DNA of 58,151 bases from Gemmatimonadales bacterium. GTDB lineage: Bacteria > Gemmatimonadota > Gemmatimonadetes > Gemmatimonadales > GWC2-71-9. The notes under the pieces are model-generated. The model was not told the DNA's origin, searched no databases, and saw nothing but the letters and a program-made list of their open reading frames with translations. Made by a program: the position numbers and the translations under genes. Shown here piece by piece: positions 7,982-15,396 of this stretch (its first letter is position 1; each line of letters starts with the position of its first letter). The stretch is from assembly GCA_025937755.1 (NCBI GenBank), contig JAICQR010000003.1, positions 1 to 58,151 on the forward strand, given 5' to 3'.

Positions 7982-8875
7982 CTACATGCGGGCCAGAACG
8001 GCCTCCACGCCTGCGATCCCGCCGTCCCCGCGCCAGGCGATGCGCCCGTCGCTGCCAACCAGGAGCAGCGTGGTGGCGTGGTCCACATCGCCGGTCCGCT
8101 CATCCCGTCGCCGCGCGATGCCAAGCGCATCGAGCGCCGCATTGACGTTGGGCACGCTGCCGGACACCACGCGGTCCTTAGCGCCGAGCCGCCACGCCTC
8201 TGCGATGGTGGCCAGGCGCCCGGGGGTATCTCGCCAGGGATCAAGGCTCACCACGACCAGCGGAACGTCGGCGCGTCCCGCTCGCGCGCGAGCCGCGCGA
8301 AGCTCATTCACGATCACGGGGCAGACCGTGGTGCAATGGCCGAACGCGAAGGTCAGGATGGCCGGGCCCCCGGTCAGCTCGGCCAGGGAAGTCCTGCGGC
8401 CGTGCTGGTCAACCAGCGCGGTCTCGGGAATGAGGAGGTCAACTCTTCGCAACGCGCCGATGTCGGACGCGTAGAGGTTGCGGCCGGCCTCCCAGGCACG
8501 CGCAACGCGCACGCCCAGCATCGTCGTGACCGTGATCAGCGCAGCTGCGGTAACCAGCGTGGCGGCTCGCCGCACTGGCCGGGCCATCAGCCACGCGAAG
8601 TCGCGCCGCAGCGCGCTCCCGCCTATTGCCACCAGCACACCCAGCATCCCTATCGGTTCGCCGACGAGCAGGATCCATCCGGAAGTGCCGGGCAGGCCTC
8701 CGGGTGCCGAGCCGAAGCAGGCGGCCCGGGTGCGAGTGAGCCAGACCGGCTCGGCGCTGGCCGGCCAGAGCGCGAGCGCCCACCACGCCGCAGTGATCAG
8801 CAGGATCACCACCAGCGCGATGAGCGCCCACCCGGGGCGGTTGTCCCTGGCGGGAACCGCTAGCCGATCTTCCAC
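7982..8875 (-). CDS. SCO1/SenC copper chaperone fused to N-terminal membrane domain
   Basis: About 297 aa. The C-terminal half is an SCO/thioredoxin-fold domain that delivers copper to CuA. It has CTTVC (CxxxC, ~177) preceded by FAFGH, and the distant copper-ligand His in DVDHATTL. The N-terminal ~125 residues hold three hydrophobic helices instead of the usual single anchor, so it is a fusion or an extended form. The likely start is GTG 8875, overlapping the end of subunit I by 16 nt; no strong ribosome site is visible, as expected for translational coupling. It is the last gene of the leftward haem-copper operon and is inferred to assemble CuA of the preceding subunit II. Confidence 0.85.
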   Translation of the reverse strand: MEDRLAVPARDNRPGWALIALVVILLITAAWWALALWPASAEPVWLTRTRAACFGSAPGGLPGTSGWILLVGEPIGMLGVLVAIGGSALRRDFAWLMARPVRRAATLVTAAALITVTTMLGVRVARAWEAGRNLYASDIGALRRVDLLIPETALVDQHGRRTSLAELTGGPAILTFAFGHCTTVCPVIVNELRAARARAGRADVPLVVVSLDPWRDTPGRLATIAEAWRLGAKDRVVSGSVPNVNAALDALGIARRRDERTGDVDHATTLLLVGSDGRIAWRGDGGIAGVEAVLARM

Positions 8876-10620
8876 AGGAAACTCAGCAGCTTCCAGTTGG
8901 TGAAGTAGTACAGCATGAAGGCCAGGAAGAAGACCGCGACCAGCACCAGGGTTCCCGGCGTCGGCCCCGCCCATCCGCGAGCCGGCGCGTGGAGCTCGGC
9001 GTTGACCGCGTCAGCGTTGGCCGCGTGTACCGGCGGGTTGGTGAGGCCCTGCGGGATCCCGGCAATTGCCTTTCCGCGCGGGAACTCGGTCACACGTTCA
9101 CCGAAGAAGACTGATGTCACCGCAATGAGGATGAAGGCGAATGCTCCCGTCGCGGCGATGATGCCGCCGATTCCCACCATCGCCATGAAGAGGTCTACCA
9201 CCGGGCTGAATGGCACGTCGTGCGCGGCCTGGGTGAAGGAAATGTCCCAGTGCCGCCGCGGCACCCCGAAGCTGCCGGCGAAGGTCATGCCGAACTCGAG
9301 CAGCAAGAGCCCGCCAGCGAACATGTAGGGCTGGATCTTCGCGAGCCCCCAGAAGGAAACCTTGCGTCGGAAGATGAGCGGCAGGAGATAGTAGGTGGCT
9401 CCCATGAACGCCACGGCGGTTCCGCTCACCACTGTGGCATGGAAGTGCCCGGGAATCCGCAGGGTATTGTGCGCAATGATGTTGATCTGCTCGGTGCCGA
9501 TGGTTACTCCCGTTATCCCTCCGAAGAAGCCGAACACGACAACCGAGAGCACCAGCGACGAAAAGCCCGGATCGCCCCAGGGCGCCTTGCGAAGCCATCC
9601 GAACAATCCCTTGGTGAAACCGCGAAGCCGCATACCCAGCTCGATGCCGGCCGGCACGGTGAACCCGTGGATCATCGAGGCGAGCACCGCCATGTACATG
9701 AAGTACGACGTGTTGACGATCTTCCATGCCGGCCCGAAGCCGGGGTCCACCAGGAGGTGGTGCGCCGAGGCCATCGAGATGAACAGGATGTACAGCACGA
9801 AGGCCCAGCGGCTCACCTTTTCGTTCAGCACCACGGCCCCGACGGTGAGCGCGCCCAGCATGTACCAGATCGCCACCATGGCCGCGACATTGATCTGCTG
9901 GGCGGAGTGGCCGAGGGCCCACCAGAGGAGCCGGTACATCTGGGGATTGACGCTATCGATCAGCCCGACCGACCACAGGAACGTGGGGATATAGACCATG
10001 GCGCCGTGGAGCAGGGTGATAACGGCGATGATGGCTGCAGTCATCGCCCCGTACACCACGAGCGGCATCGATCCGGTGTAGGTCCGCTCCCTCCGCGCGA
10101 TGGTGAGGGTGGCAAAGAATTGTCCCACCACGCTCAGCGCGCCCACCGCGAAGAGGATGATCCCCAGGTAGAAGAGCGGATGGGCCTTGAGCGGCGGATA
10201 GGATGTGTAGAGCACGTCGGCCTTGCCGCTCCACTGCATCGCCTCAACCATCAAGGCGCCGATCAGCATCATCCCGAAGTTGAACCACGCGTACCGCGGC
10301 GCCGCCGGGCGGGCATTCAGGAGCACCGTGCCGGCGAACCACAGCACCGCCATCTCGAAGAAGATGATGAAGAAGATGAGCATGTTCATTCCATGCACGC
10401 CGAGGATCCGGTAATACCACTCGGCGGGGAGGAGATGAACCACTTGCCAGCGGGTCAGCGCCAGGAGGAGCGCGGCAACGGCGCCGATCAGCAGCGCAAC
10501 GACCGCGGCTACCGCGTTGACGCGGATGAGCCGCTCGGCCCGGGCGTCAATCCGGCGGGCCGTGACGGGGCAGGTGCGCCAGCCCGGGGCTCCGGTGCCC
10601 TCAACGGTGGCGGCGGTCAC
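8860..10620 (-). CDS. B-family haem-copper subunit I, probable nitric oxide reductase
   Basis: A 586-aa, ~13-helix haem-copper subunit I resembling the ba3 (B) family. Haem ligands are visible: His in VHGMNM (~76), and the two His of PGHFHAT (~391 and 393). Metal-site ligands are His238 and the pair His287-His288 (SAHHLL), close to ba3 numbering. The residue four after His238 is Gln (GHSAQQ, codon 9895-9897), not the Tyr that is cross-linked to His in oxygen reductases. Loss of this Tyr is typical of NO reductases derived from oxygen reductases (eNOR and related groups), so NO reduction is more likely than O2 reduction. The GTG start overlaps the subunit II stop as GTGA. Confidence 0.85.
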   Translation of the reverse strand: MTAATVEGTGAPGWRTCPVTARRIDARAERLIRVNAVAAVVALLIGAVAALLLALTRWQVVHLLPAEWYYRILGVHGMNMLIFFIIFFEMAVLWFAGTVLLNARPAAPRYAWFNFGMMLIGALMVEAMQWSGKADVLYTSYPPLKAHPLFYLGIILFAVGALSVVGQFFATLTIARRERTYTGSMPLVVYGAMTAAIIAVITLLHGAMVYIPTFLWSVGLIDSVNPQMYRLLWWALGHSAQQINVAAMVAIWYMLGALTVGAVVLNEKVSRWAFVLYILFISMASAHHLLVDPGFGPAWKIVNTSYFMYMAVLASMIHGFTVPAGIELGMRLRGFTKGLFGWLRKAPWGDPGFSSLVLSVVVFGFFGGITGVTIGTEQINIIAHNTLRIPGHFHATVVSGTAVAFMGATYYLLPLIFRRKVSFWGLAKIQPYMFAGGLLLLEFGMTFAGSFGVPRRHWDISFTQAAHDVPFSPVVDLFMAMVGIGGIIAATGAFAFILIAVTSVFFGERVTEFPRGKAIAGIPQGLTNPPVHAANADAVNAELHAPARGWAGPTPGTLVLVAVFFLAFMLYYFTNWKLLSFLWKIG

Positions 10621-11222
10621 AGGGCACCTCCGTGCTCGATGGTTGCGTCGGGGTTGTCGGCCACCGCGGCGCCGGTCGAGTCCACCACGATCACCCGACC
10701 CACCATGGTGTGGTGGCCGATGCCGCAGAACTCGTTGCAGATAATGCGGAAGTCGCCCGAGGACGTAGGGGTCACCCGCAGGGCATAGTCGAAGCCCGGC
10801 ACCACCGCGAAGTTGACATTGAGCGGGTAGAGCGAGAACCCGTGGTTCACGTCCAGCGCCGAGAGGTGCAGCATGTACTCCTTGCCCTGTTCCAGCTGGA
10901 GCACCGGGTACCACTGGAAGGACATGGCCACGAGATAGACGTCGGCGCCGGGGGGCGGCGCGGCTATCGGCACGCCGCCGTCGGTGCCCACCTGATACTG
11001 CTTGGCGAACTCCGTGGTGCGCGCGTAAAATGCCTTGGGCTCGACCCGGCTGCGGACTCCGGCCGGATTCTGGCCGCCCTTCCAATGCCAGAGGGGCATC
11101 ATCGCGAACAGCACGATACACCAGGCGAACGCGACCGACACCCAGATTACCTCGGCCTTGTGGGCCGGCTTCCACCAGACTCCCTGCACCGGGTCGAGGC
11201 CGGTATGGACCTTCGTCAGCAT
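10617..11222 (-). CDS. CuA-containing subunit II of the haem-copper complex
   Basis: A 201-aa subunit II with one N-terminal transmembrane helix and a periplasmic cupredoxin domain. The CuA ligand set is complete: His in DVNHGFSLY, then CNEFCGIGHHTM (~160-171), which gives Cys, backbone Glu, Cys, His and Met. It should accept electrons from a soluble cytochrome c or cupredoxin and pass them to subunit I. ATG 11222 is chosen over an in-frame start at 11270 because AGGAGGT lies directly upstream and the longer form would overlap the next gene. The stop overlaps the subunit I start (GTGA). Confidence 0.92.
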   Translation of the reverse strand: MLTKVHTGLDPVQGVWWKPAHKAEVIWVSVAFAWCIVLFAMMPLWHWKGGQNPAGVRSRVEPKAFYARTTEFAKQYQVGTDGGVPIAAPPPGADVYLVAMSFQWYPVLQLEQGKEYMLHLSALDVNHGFSLYPLNVNFAVVPGFDYALRVTPTSSGDFRIICNEFCGIGHHTMVGRVIVVDSTGAAVADNPDATIEHGGAL

Positions 11223-11230
11223 GCGACCTC

Positions 11231-11404
11231 CTATGGGAGTGTGGCTTGGGGCAGGGACATGATCTCCCACATCCCCCAGGCCGTGAACACCACCAGCATC
11301 ACGACCACGCCGAGGACCAGGAGCAGGTACATGTTGTCGAACAGCCGCTGACCGATGGGCACCGGCTCATCGGACGCGTCGGGTGGGGAGGTGGACGGAT
11401 CCAT
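11231..11404 (-). CDS. Small single-helix membrane subunit
   Basis: A 57-aa protein with a polar N-terminus and one hydrophobic helix (MYLLLVLGVVVMLVVFTAW). It lies 8 nt ahead of subunit II in the same operon. B-family oxidases often carry such a one-helix subunit (IIa-like), so a structural role in the complex is inferred. ATG 11404 has GAGGAAG nearby. The frame is open upstream to 11464, but that extension is Arg-rich and overlaps the regulator gene. Confidence 0.7.
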   Translation of the reverse strand: MDPSTSPPDASDEPVPIGQRLFDNMYLLLVLGVVVMLVVFTAWGMWEIMSLPQATLP

Positions 11405-11429
11405 GGTGCTTCCTCGAGTTCGGGTGGCG

Positions 11430-11852
11430 TCAGGCCCGGCTCGCGCCTGCCGGCGAAGCGTCATCCAGCAGTCGCGCTATGGTAGTGGTCTGAAAGTACT
11501 CCTCGAGGCTGCTGGCGACCTTGCTCCATCGCCGGTGTGCCGCGCATGGATTGGCGTCGCCGCAGGTGGGACGGCCGAGGAGGCATCGCCGCTGGCCCAG
11601 CCGCTCGAACGGCTCGGCCACGGCGGCCAGGGTCAGCTGGTTGGCCGGCTCGGCCAGGCGGAAGCCGCCCCGCGGCCCTCGTTCCGAGCTGAGCACGCCG
11701 GCCCGCGCCAGCGCATGCAGGATCTTCGACAGGTAGTTGCGTGGGGCGCCGGTGGCGTCCGCTATGGCGCCGGCCCGTACAGGCTCACCCCGCGCTGCGG
11801 CTATGCAGAGCACGGCGCTGATTGCCTGCTGTACGGTGCTGGACGGCCACAT
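11430..11852 (-). CDS. Rrf2-family Fe-S transcription regulator
   Basis: A 140-aa Rrf2 regulator with a winged helix (AIADATGAPRNYLSKILHAL recognition region) and three Cys in the pattern C-x6-C-x5-C (CLLGRPTCGDANPC) followed by AHRRW, as in Fe-S sensing members of the NsrR/IscR kind. It is the first gene of the leftward operon with the haem-copper subunits, so it probably controls them. An NsrR-like NO sensor would suit an NO reductase. The start is uncertain: ATG 11852 begins at the conserved region, while ATG 11879 lies within the palindrome upstream and would need a leaderless message. Confidence 0.85.
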   Translation of the reverse strand: MWPSSTVQQAISAVLCIAAARGEPVRAGAIADATGAPRNYLSKILHALARAGVLSSERGPRGGFRLAEPANQLTLAAVAEPFERLGQRRCLLGRPTCGDANPCAAHRRWSKVASSLEEYFQTTTIARLLDDASPAGASRA

Positions 11853-11878
11853 GGTATGGATCCGGGAGGAATCTGGCA

Positions 11879-11900
11879 TTTATCATGTCTATATGATAAA
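11879..11900. promoter_or_regulatory. Perfect inverted repeat between rrf2-type gene and cytochrome b fusion
   Basis: TTTATCAT-N6-ATGATAAA is a perfect 8-bp inverted repeat in the short divergent gap. Its place between a regulator and two divergent operons makes it the best candidate operator for the Rrf2 protein, controlling both directions. Confidence 0.65.
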
Positions 11901-11917
11901 CTTTCCGCAAGACCCCC

Positions 11918-13486
11918 ATGCGATCTCTTGAACGTGGTGCCCGCCGCCTTCTAGGCGCCCTCGATGCCGGTGCGAACCGGGCGTGGGGCTGGCGCTGGAA
12001 TCCCCTCCACCAGAGCGGGACGATCGCCGTCGCCATGCTGCTCCTGCTGCTGGCGACCGGGGCGTACCTGATCTTCGTCTACCGCATCAGTGCTCCGTCC
12101 GAGTCGGTAGCCCGGATCGCCGCCAGCCCCTGGCTGGGCGGGTGGATGCGGACCGTGCACCGCTACGCCTCCGACGTCTTCATCGTCGCGGCGGTGCTGC
12201 ACCTGGTCCGGATCTTTGCCCAGTCGCGGAGCTGGGGGCCGAGGGTGGTTGCCTGGCTCTCCGGGCTGATGCTGCTGGGGGCCGGCCTGGTGTGCGCCTG
12301 GACCGGTTTCGTCATGGCATGGGACAGCTTTGGTGAGCGGCTGGCGCGAGAGGGTGCACGGCTGCTCGATGTGCTGCCGATCTTCTCCGAGCCCCTGAGC
12401 CGGATCTTCGCCGGCGACAGGCCGGTCCCCAGCGCTTTTTTCTTCGTCAATCTCTTCATCCATATCGGGCTCCCACTCGCCATGGGCGCGCTGCTGTGGC
12501 TCCACGTGTCGCGCGTGGCGCGGCCGGTGCTGCTGCCGCCCAGGCGGATCAATTGGACCATCGTCGCGCTGCTCATAGTCGCCGCAGTGATGTTCCCGGC
12601 CCGGCTCGGGCCCGCGGCTGATCCCTTCATCACGCCCGGCGAGACACCCATCAACTTCTTCACAGCGTGGTGGCTGCCACTGTCCGAGCGCGCGCCGGCC
12701 GGACTTAGCTGGGGGTTCGGCCTGGCGGTGGCGCTGGGGCTGGTGCTGGTACCGCGCCTGGCGCGAAGGCCGCGGCAGGACAGTCTCGCGCCAAGCGTGG
12801 TTGATTCGCGCCTTTGCACCGGCTGCAACCAGTGCCCGCAGGATTGTCCCTGGGAAGCGATCACCATGGTGCCGCGGGACGATGACCGTCCTACTCTCGT
12901 TGCGCTGGTGGATCCGATGCGCTGTGTGAGCTGCGGCATCTGCGCCGGATCGTGTGCGCCCATGGGTGTCGGTCCGCCGGGGAGGACCGGTCGCGACCAA
13001 CTGGCCGATGTGCGACTGGTTATCGGCGCCGATATCGGGCACCTCGCCGCGAAGCCGGCGGTCGCGGTCTGCTGCGCGCAGGCGCCGAGACAGCAGGTCG
13101 ACGCCCTCCGTTCGCAGGGAGCGCACGTGCACATGGTCAGCTGCGTCGGCAACCTCCACTCATCAGTGGTCGAGATGCTCATTCGGAGTGGTGCACCGGG
13201 CGTGGTGGTGTGCGGCTGTCCGCCCCGCGACTGCACCAGTCGTGAGGGACCCAAATGGCTGGGCGAGCGGCTGTTCAACGACCGCGAGGCGGAGTTGCAG
13301 CCGCGGGTGGACCGGCGGCGGGTGAAAGTGATGACGCTGGCCCCCGGGACAGCGAAGGAAGTTCTGGCCCAGTTCCTCGAGCTCGCAGAGGGGTTCGCCG
13401 CACTCGACCGGCCGGAGGTCGAGCCCGGCGAACCTGAACTCGAGTGCGAGCCGACGGTTGTAGTGGCAGGCAAGGGCCGCCGATGA
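11918..13486 (+). CDS. Cytochrome b - dicluster ferredoxin - MvhD-like fusion
   Basis: A 522-aa three-part protein. Residues ~1-280 are a cytochrome b N-terminal-like domain with helices carrying paired His (TVHRYASD, LHLVRIF, LFIHIG, LLWLHVS). Residues ~295-355 are a 2[4Fe-4S] ferredoxin (CTGCNQCPQDCPW and CVSCGICAGSCAP). Residues ~365-500 resemble the MvhD/FrhD hydrogenase iron-sulfur subunit (CCAQAP, VSCVGN, VVCGCPPRDC). It could move electrons between quinol haems and Fe-S clusters. Divergent transcription from the haem-copper operon across a shared palindrome suggests it feeds that complex or is co-regulated with it. Electron direction is not deducible. Confidence 0.82.
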   Translation: MRSLERGARRLLGALDAGANRAWGWRWNPLHQSGTIAVAMLLLLLATGAYLIFVYRISAPSESVARIAASPWLGGWMRTVHRYASDVFIVAAVLHLVRIFAQSRSWGPRVVAWLSGLMLLGAGLVCAWTGFVMAWDSFGERLAREGARLLDVLPIFSEPLSRIFAGDRPVPSAFFFVNLFIHIGLPLAMGALLWLHVSRVARPVLLPPRRINWTIVALLIVAAVMFPARLGPAADPFITPGETPINFFTAWWLPLSERAPAGLSWGFGLAVALGLVLVPRLARRPRQDSLAPSVVDSRLCTGCNQCPQDCPWEAITMVPRDDDRPTLVALVDPMRCVSCGICAGSCAPMGVGPPGRTGRDQLADVRLVIGADIGHLAAKPAVAVCCAQAPRQQVDALRSQGAHVHMVSCVGNLHSSVVEMLIRSGAPGVVVCGCPPRDCTSREGPKWLGERLFNDREAELQPRVDRRRVKVMTLAPGTAKEVLAQFLELAEGFAALDRPEVEPGEPELECEPTVVVAGKGRR

Positions 13487-14130
13487 GCGCGCGCCTGGGC
13501 CGGGTCGCCATCGGCGTGCTGGCGGGCGCCTTCGCGGCTGCGTTGATCGTCGCCGGGTCCGCAGTCTCCCTGCCGCTTCGTTCGGGTGACTCGGGGCGGA
13601 TACGGCTTTCATGGAGCGCGCGACCCGAGCGCATCGAGACCTGCCGGACGCTCTCGGACGAGGAGGTGGCAGCACTGAGCGAGCACATGCGGCGGCAGGT
13701 GGAATGCGAGGGCAGGTTTGCCACCTACGCGCTCGAAGTGACGGTGGACGGTCAGTTAGTGGAGCAGTCGGTGATTACAGGAGGAGGCCTCCGGGCCGAC
13801 CGGCCCATACACTATCTGCGCGACTTCGAGGTGGCGGATGGCAAGCGGGAGTTCCGCCTGTCCCTGGTCCGGCGCGAGACCGTACCGGAAACACCGGGCG
13901 CCGACGATGCCGGGCCCGACCGCGAGCGAGACGATGACGATCACGACGATGACGCCGCCCGCCGGGAGCCCGGCCGCTCCGAGCGCGAGCGAAGCGAGCG
14001 ACGCCGGCGGGAGCAGACTGCGCTGCCACCTTTGCTGGAGCTGGATACGACGATTGTGATCCAGCCGGGCCAGGTCGTGATAGTTACCTTCGATCCGGTG
14101 AGGCAGGAGTTCGGGTTTGTCACGAGGTAG
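13483..14130 (+). CDS. Membrane-anchored protein with acidic/basic linker, unknown function
   Basis: A 215-aa protein whose ATG overlaps the previous stop (ATGA), so it is coupled to the cytochrome b fusion. It has one N-terminal transmembrane helix, a compact domain of about 100 residues with two Cys (ETCRTL, RQVECEG), and then a strongly charged linker (DDDDHDDD followed by Arg/Glu repeats) before a short beta-rich tail. The Asp/His run could bind metal. I do not recognise a family. The context suggests an accessory to the redox module. Confidence 0.7.
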   Translation: MSARLGRVAIGVLAGAFAAALIVAGSAVSLPLRSGDSGRIRLSWSARPERIETCRTLSDEEVAALSEHMRRQVECEGRFATYALEVTVDGQLVEQSVITGGGLRADRPIHYLRDFEVADGKREFRLSLVRRETVPETPGADDAGPDRERDDDDHDDDAARREPGRSERERSERRRREQTALPPLLELDTTIVIQPGQVVIVTFDPVRQEFGFVTR

Positions 14131-14157
14131 CGGTGCAGCGCGCACATCGGAGCAGAC

Positions 14158-14478
14158 ATGGCCTGGATCTTCCTTATAGTGGCGGGGCTGCTCGAAGTGG
14201 TCTGGGCCATCGGGCTCAAGTACTCGGAAGGATTCACCCGGTTCTGGCCCAGCGTGCTGACCATCATCGCCATGATCATCAGCATGGGGCTGCTTGGCAT
14301 CGCCATGAAGTCGCTGCCGGCCGGGACGGCGTACAGCATCTGGGTCGGCATCGGAGCGGTCGGCACGGTGGTGCTCGGCATCGCACTGCTGGGCGAGCCC
14401 GCCAACGCGGCCAGGCTCATCAGTGTGGGGTTCATCATCGCCGGCATCATCGGGCTCAAGCTCGCAACGCCGGTATGA
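14158..14478 (+). CDS. gdx: Small multidrug resistance family exporter, Gdx/SugE type
   Basis: A 106-aa, four-helix SMR transporter. [17 protein letters not shown] carries the essential membrane Glu14 and the Gdx-type signature, and [20 protein letters not shown] is also diagnostic. Gdx members export guanidinium in exchange for protons as dual-topology dimers. The gene starts 27 nt after the preceding stop. No guanidine riboswitch fits in that gap, so it may be read through from the upstream operon. Confidence 0.9.
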   Translation: MAWIFLIVAGLLEVVWAIGLKYSEGFTRFWPSVLTIIAMIISMGLLGIAMKSLPAGTAYSIWVGIGAVGTVVLGIALLGEPANAARLISVGFIIAGIIGLKLATPV

Positions 14479-14482
14479 CCAA

Positions 14483-15304
14483 CTGATCGCGGAATGGTTC
14501 ACCGGTCTCAGCCCGGTGCTGCAGGCGCTGGTGGCTGGCGTCGGCACCTGGGCCCTCACCGCGCTGGGTGCGGCCACGGTCTTCCTGCACCGGGCGCTTC
14601 CTCAGCGACTGCTGGATGGCATGCTGGGCTTCGCGGCCGGCGTCATGATCGCAGCGAGTTTCTGGTCGCTGCTCGCGCCAGCCATTGACCTTGCCGAAGC
14701 GGGCGGCGGTCCGTCCTGGTTTCCGGCGGCGGTGGGGTTTCTCTGCGGGGCCGCATTCCTGCGGCTGATCGACCAGATCCTGCCTCATCTTCACCCCGAC
14801 CTGGCGGACCGGGGCGATGCCGAGGGCGTGCCGACCCACTGGCGCCGCACCACGTTGCTCGTGCTCGCGATCACCCTGCACAACCTGCCGGAGGGTCTCG
14901 CGGTCGGGGTGGCGTTTGGTGGCGCCGCAAGCAACGTGACGAATGGAGTCTCGCTGGCTGCCGCCCTCGCCCTCGCCGTGGGCATCGCATTGCAGAACGT
15001 ACCCGAGGGCGTCGCGGTGGCGATGCCCCTCCGGCGCGAGGGCCTCTCCCGATTCCGTGCCTTCTGGTTCGGGCAGCTGTCGGCCGCGGTGGAGCCGGTG
15101 GCGGCTGTGGCCGGTGCGGCTTTCGTCGGGATGCTGATGCCGGTGCTGCCCTACGCGCTTGCCTTTGCCGCCGGAGCGATGCTGTACGTGGTCATCGAAG
15201 AGCTGCTCCCTGCCGCCCAGCGTGAGGGTCACGCCGATCTGGTAACCTCGGCAACCCTGATAGGTTTCACGCTCATGATGGTGCTGGACGTTGCCCTGGG
15301 CTAG
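14483..15304 (+). CDS. ZIP family metal transporter (GufA-like)
   Basis: About 273 aa with eight helices. [15 protein letters not shown] and [13 protein letters not shown] are the paired metal-site helices of ZIP transporters, which import zinc and other divalent metals. The start is unresolved: the conserved region begins near AEWFTGLSP just after the gdx stop, where only a CTG (14483) is available, with GTG 14516 inside the conserved part and ATG 14423 overlapping gdx by 56 nt. Translation may be coupled to gdx. Confidence 0.85.
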   Translation: MIAEWFTGLSPVLQALVAGVGTWALTALGAATVFLHRALPQRLLDGMLGFAAGVMIAASFWSLLAPAIDLAEAGGGPSWFPAAVGFLCGAAFLRLIDQILPHLHPDLADRGDAEGVPTHWRRTTLLVLAITLHNLPEGLAVGVAFGGAASNVTNGVSLAAALALAVGIALQNVPEGVAVAMPLRREGLSRFRAFWFGQLSAAVEPVAAVAGAAFVGMLMPVLPYALAFAAGAMLYVVIEELLPAAQREGHADLVTSATLIGFTLMMVLDVALG

Positions 15305-15396
15305 CGCTTCTCGAAGCTGGAAGCCATGATCCGAAGGGCATAGCCCCACGACAAGCTCAATCAGAGCATGTTTGCACCCCATCAAGAGCACAGATC

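Noticed and set aside
8860..10620. Plain ba3-type cytochrome c oxidase for subunit I
   Set aside because: The Tyr at His+4 is absent (Gln instead), so oxygen reduction by the usual mechanism is doubtful. I keep the B-family label but not the oxidase call.
9220..10788. A 522-codon plus-strand frame opposite haem-copper subunit I
   Set aside because: It is His/Glu/Gln-rich, typical of antisense to membrane proteins, and the minus strand carries clear metal-ligand motifs.
14131..14157. Guanidine riboswitch before the Gdx-type exporter
   Set aside because: The gap is only 27 nt, far too short for any known guanidine riboswitch, and the gene seems to follow an operon.
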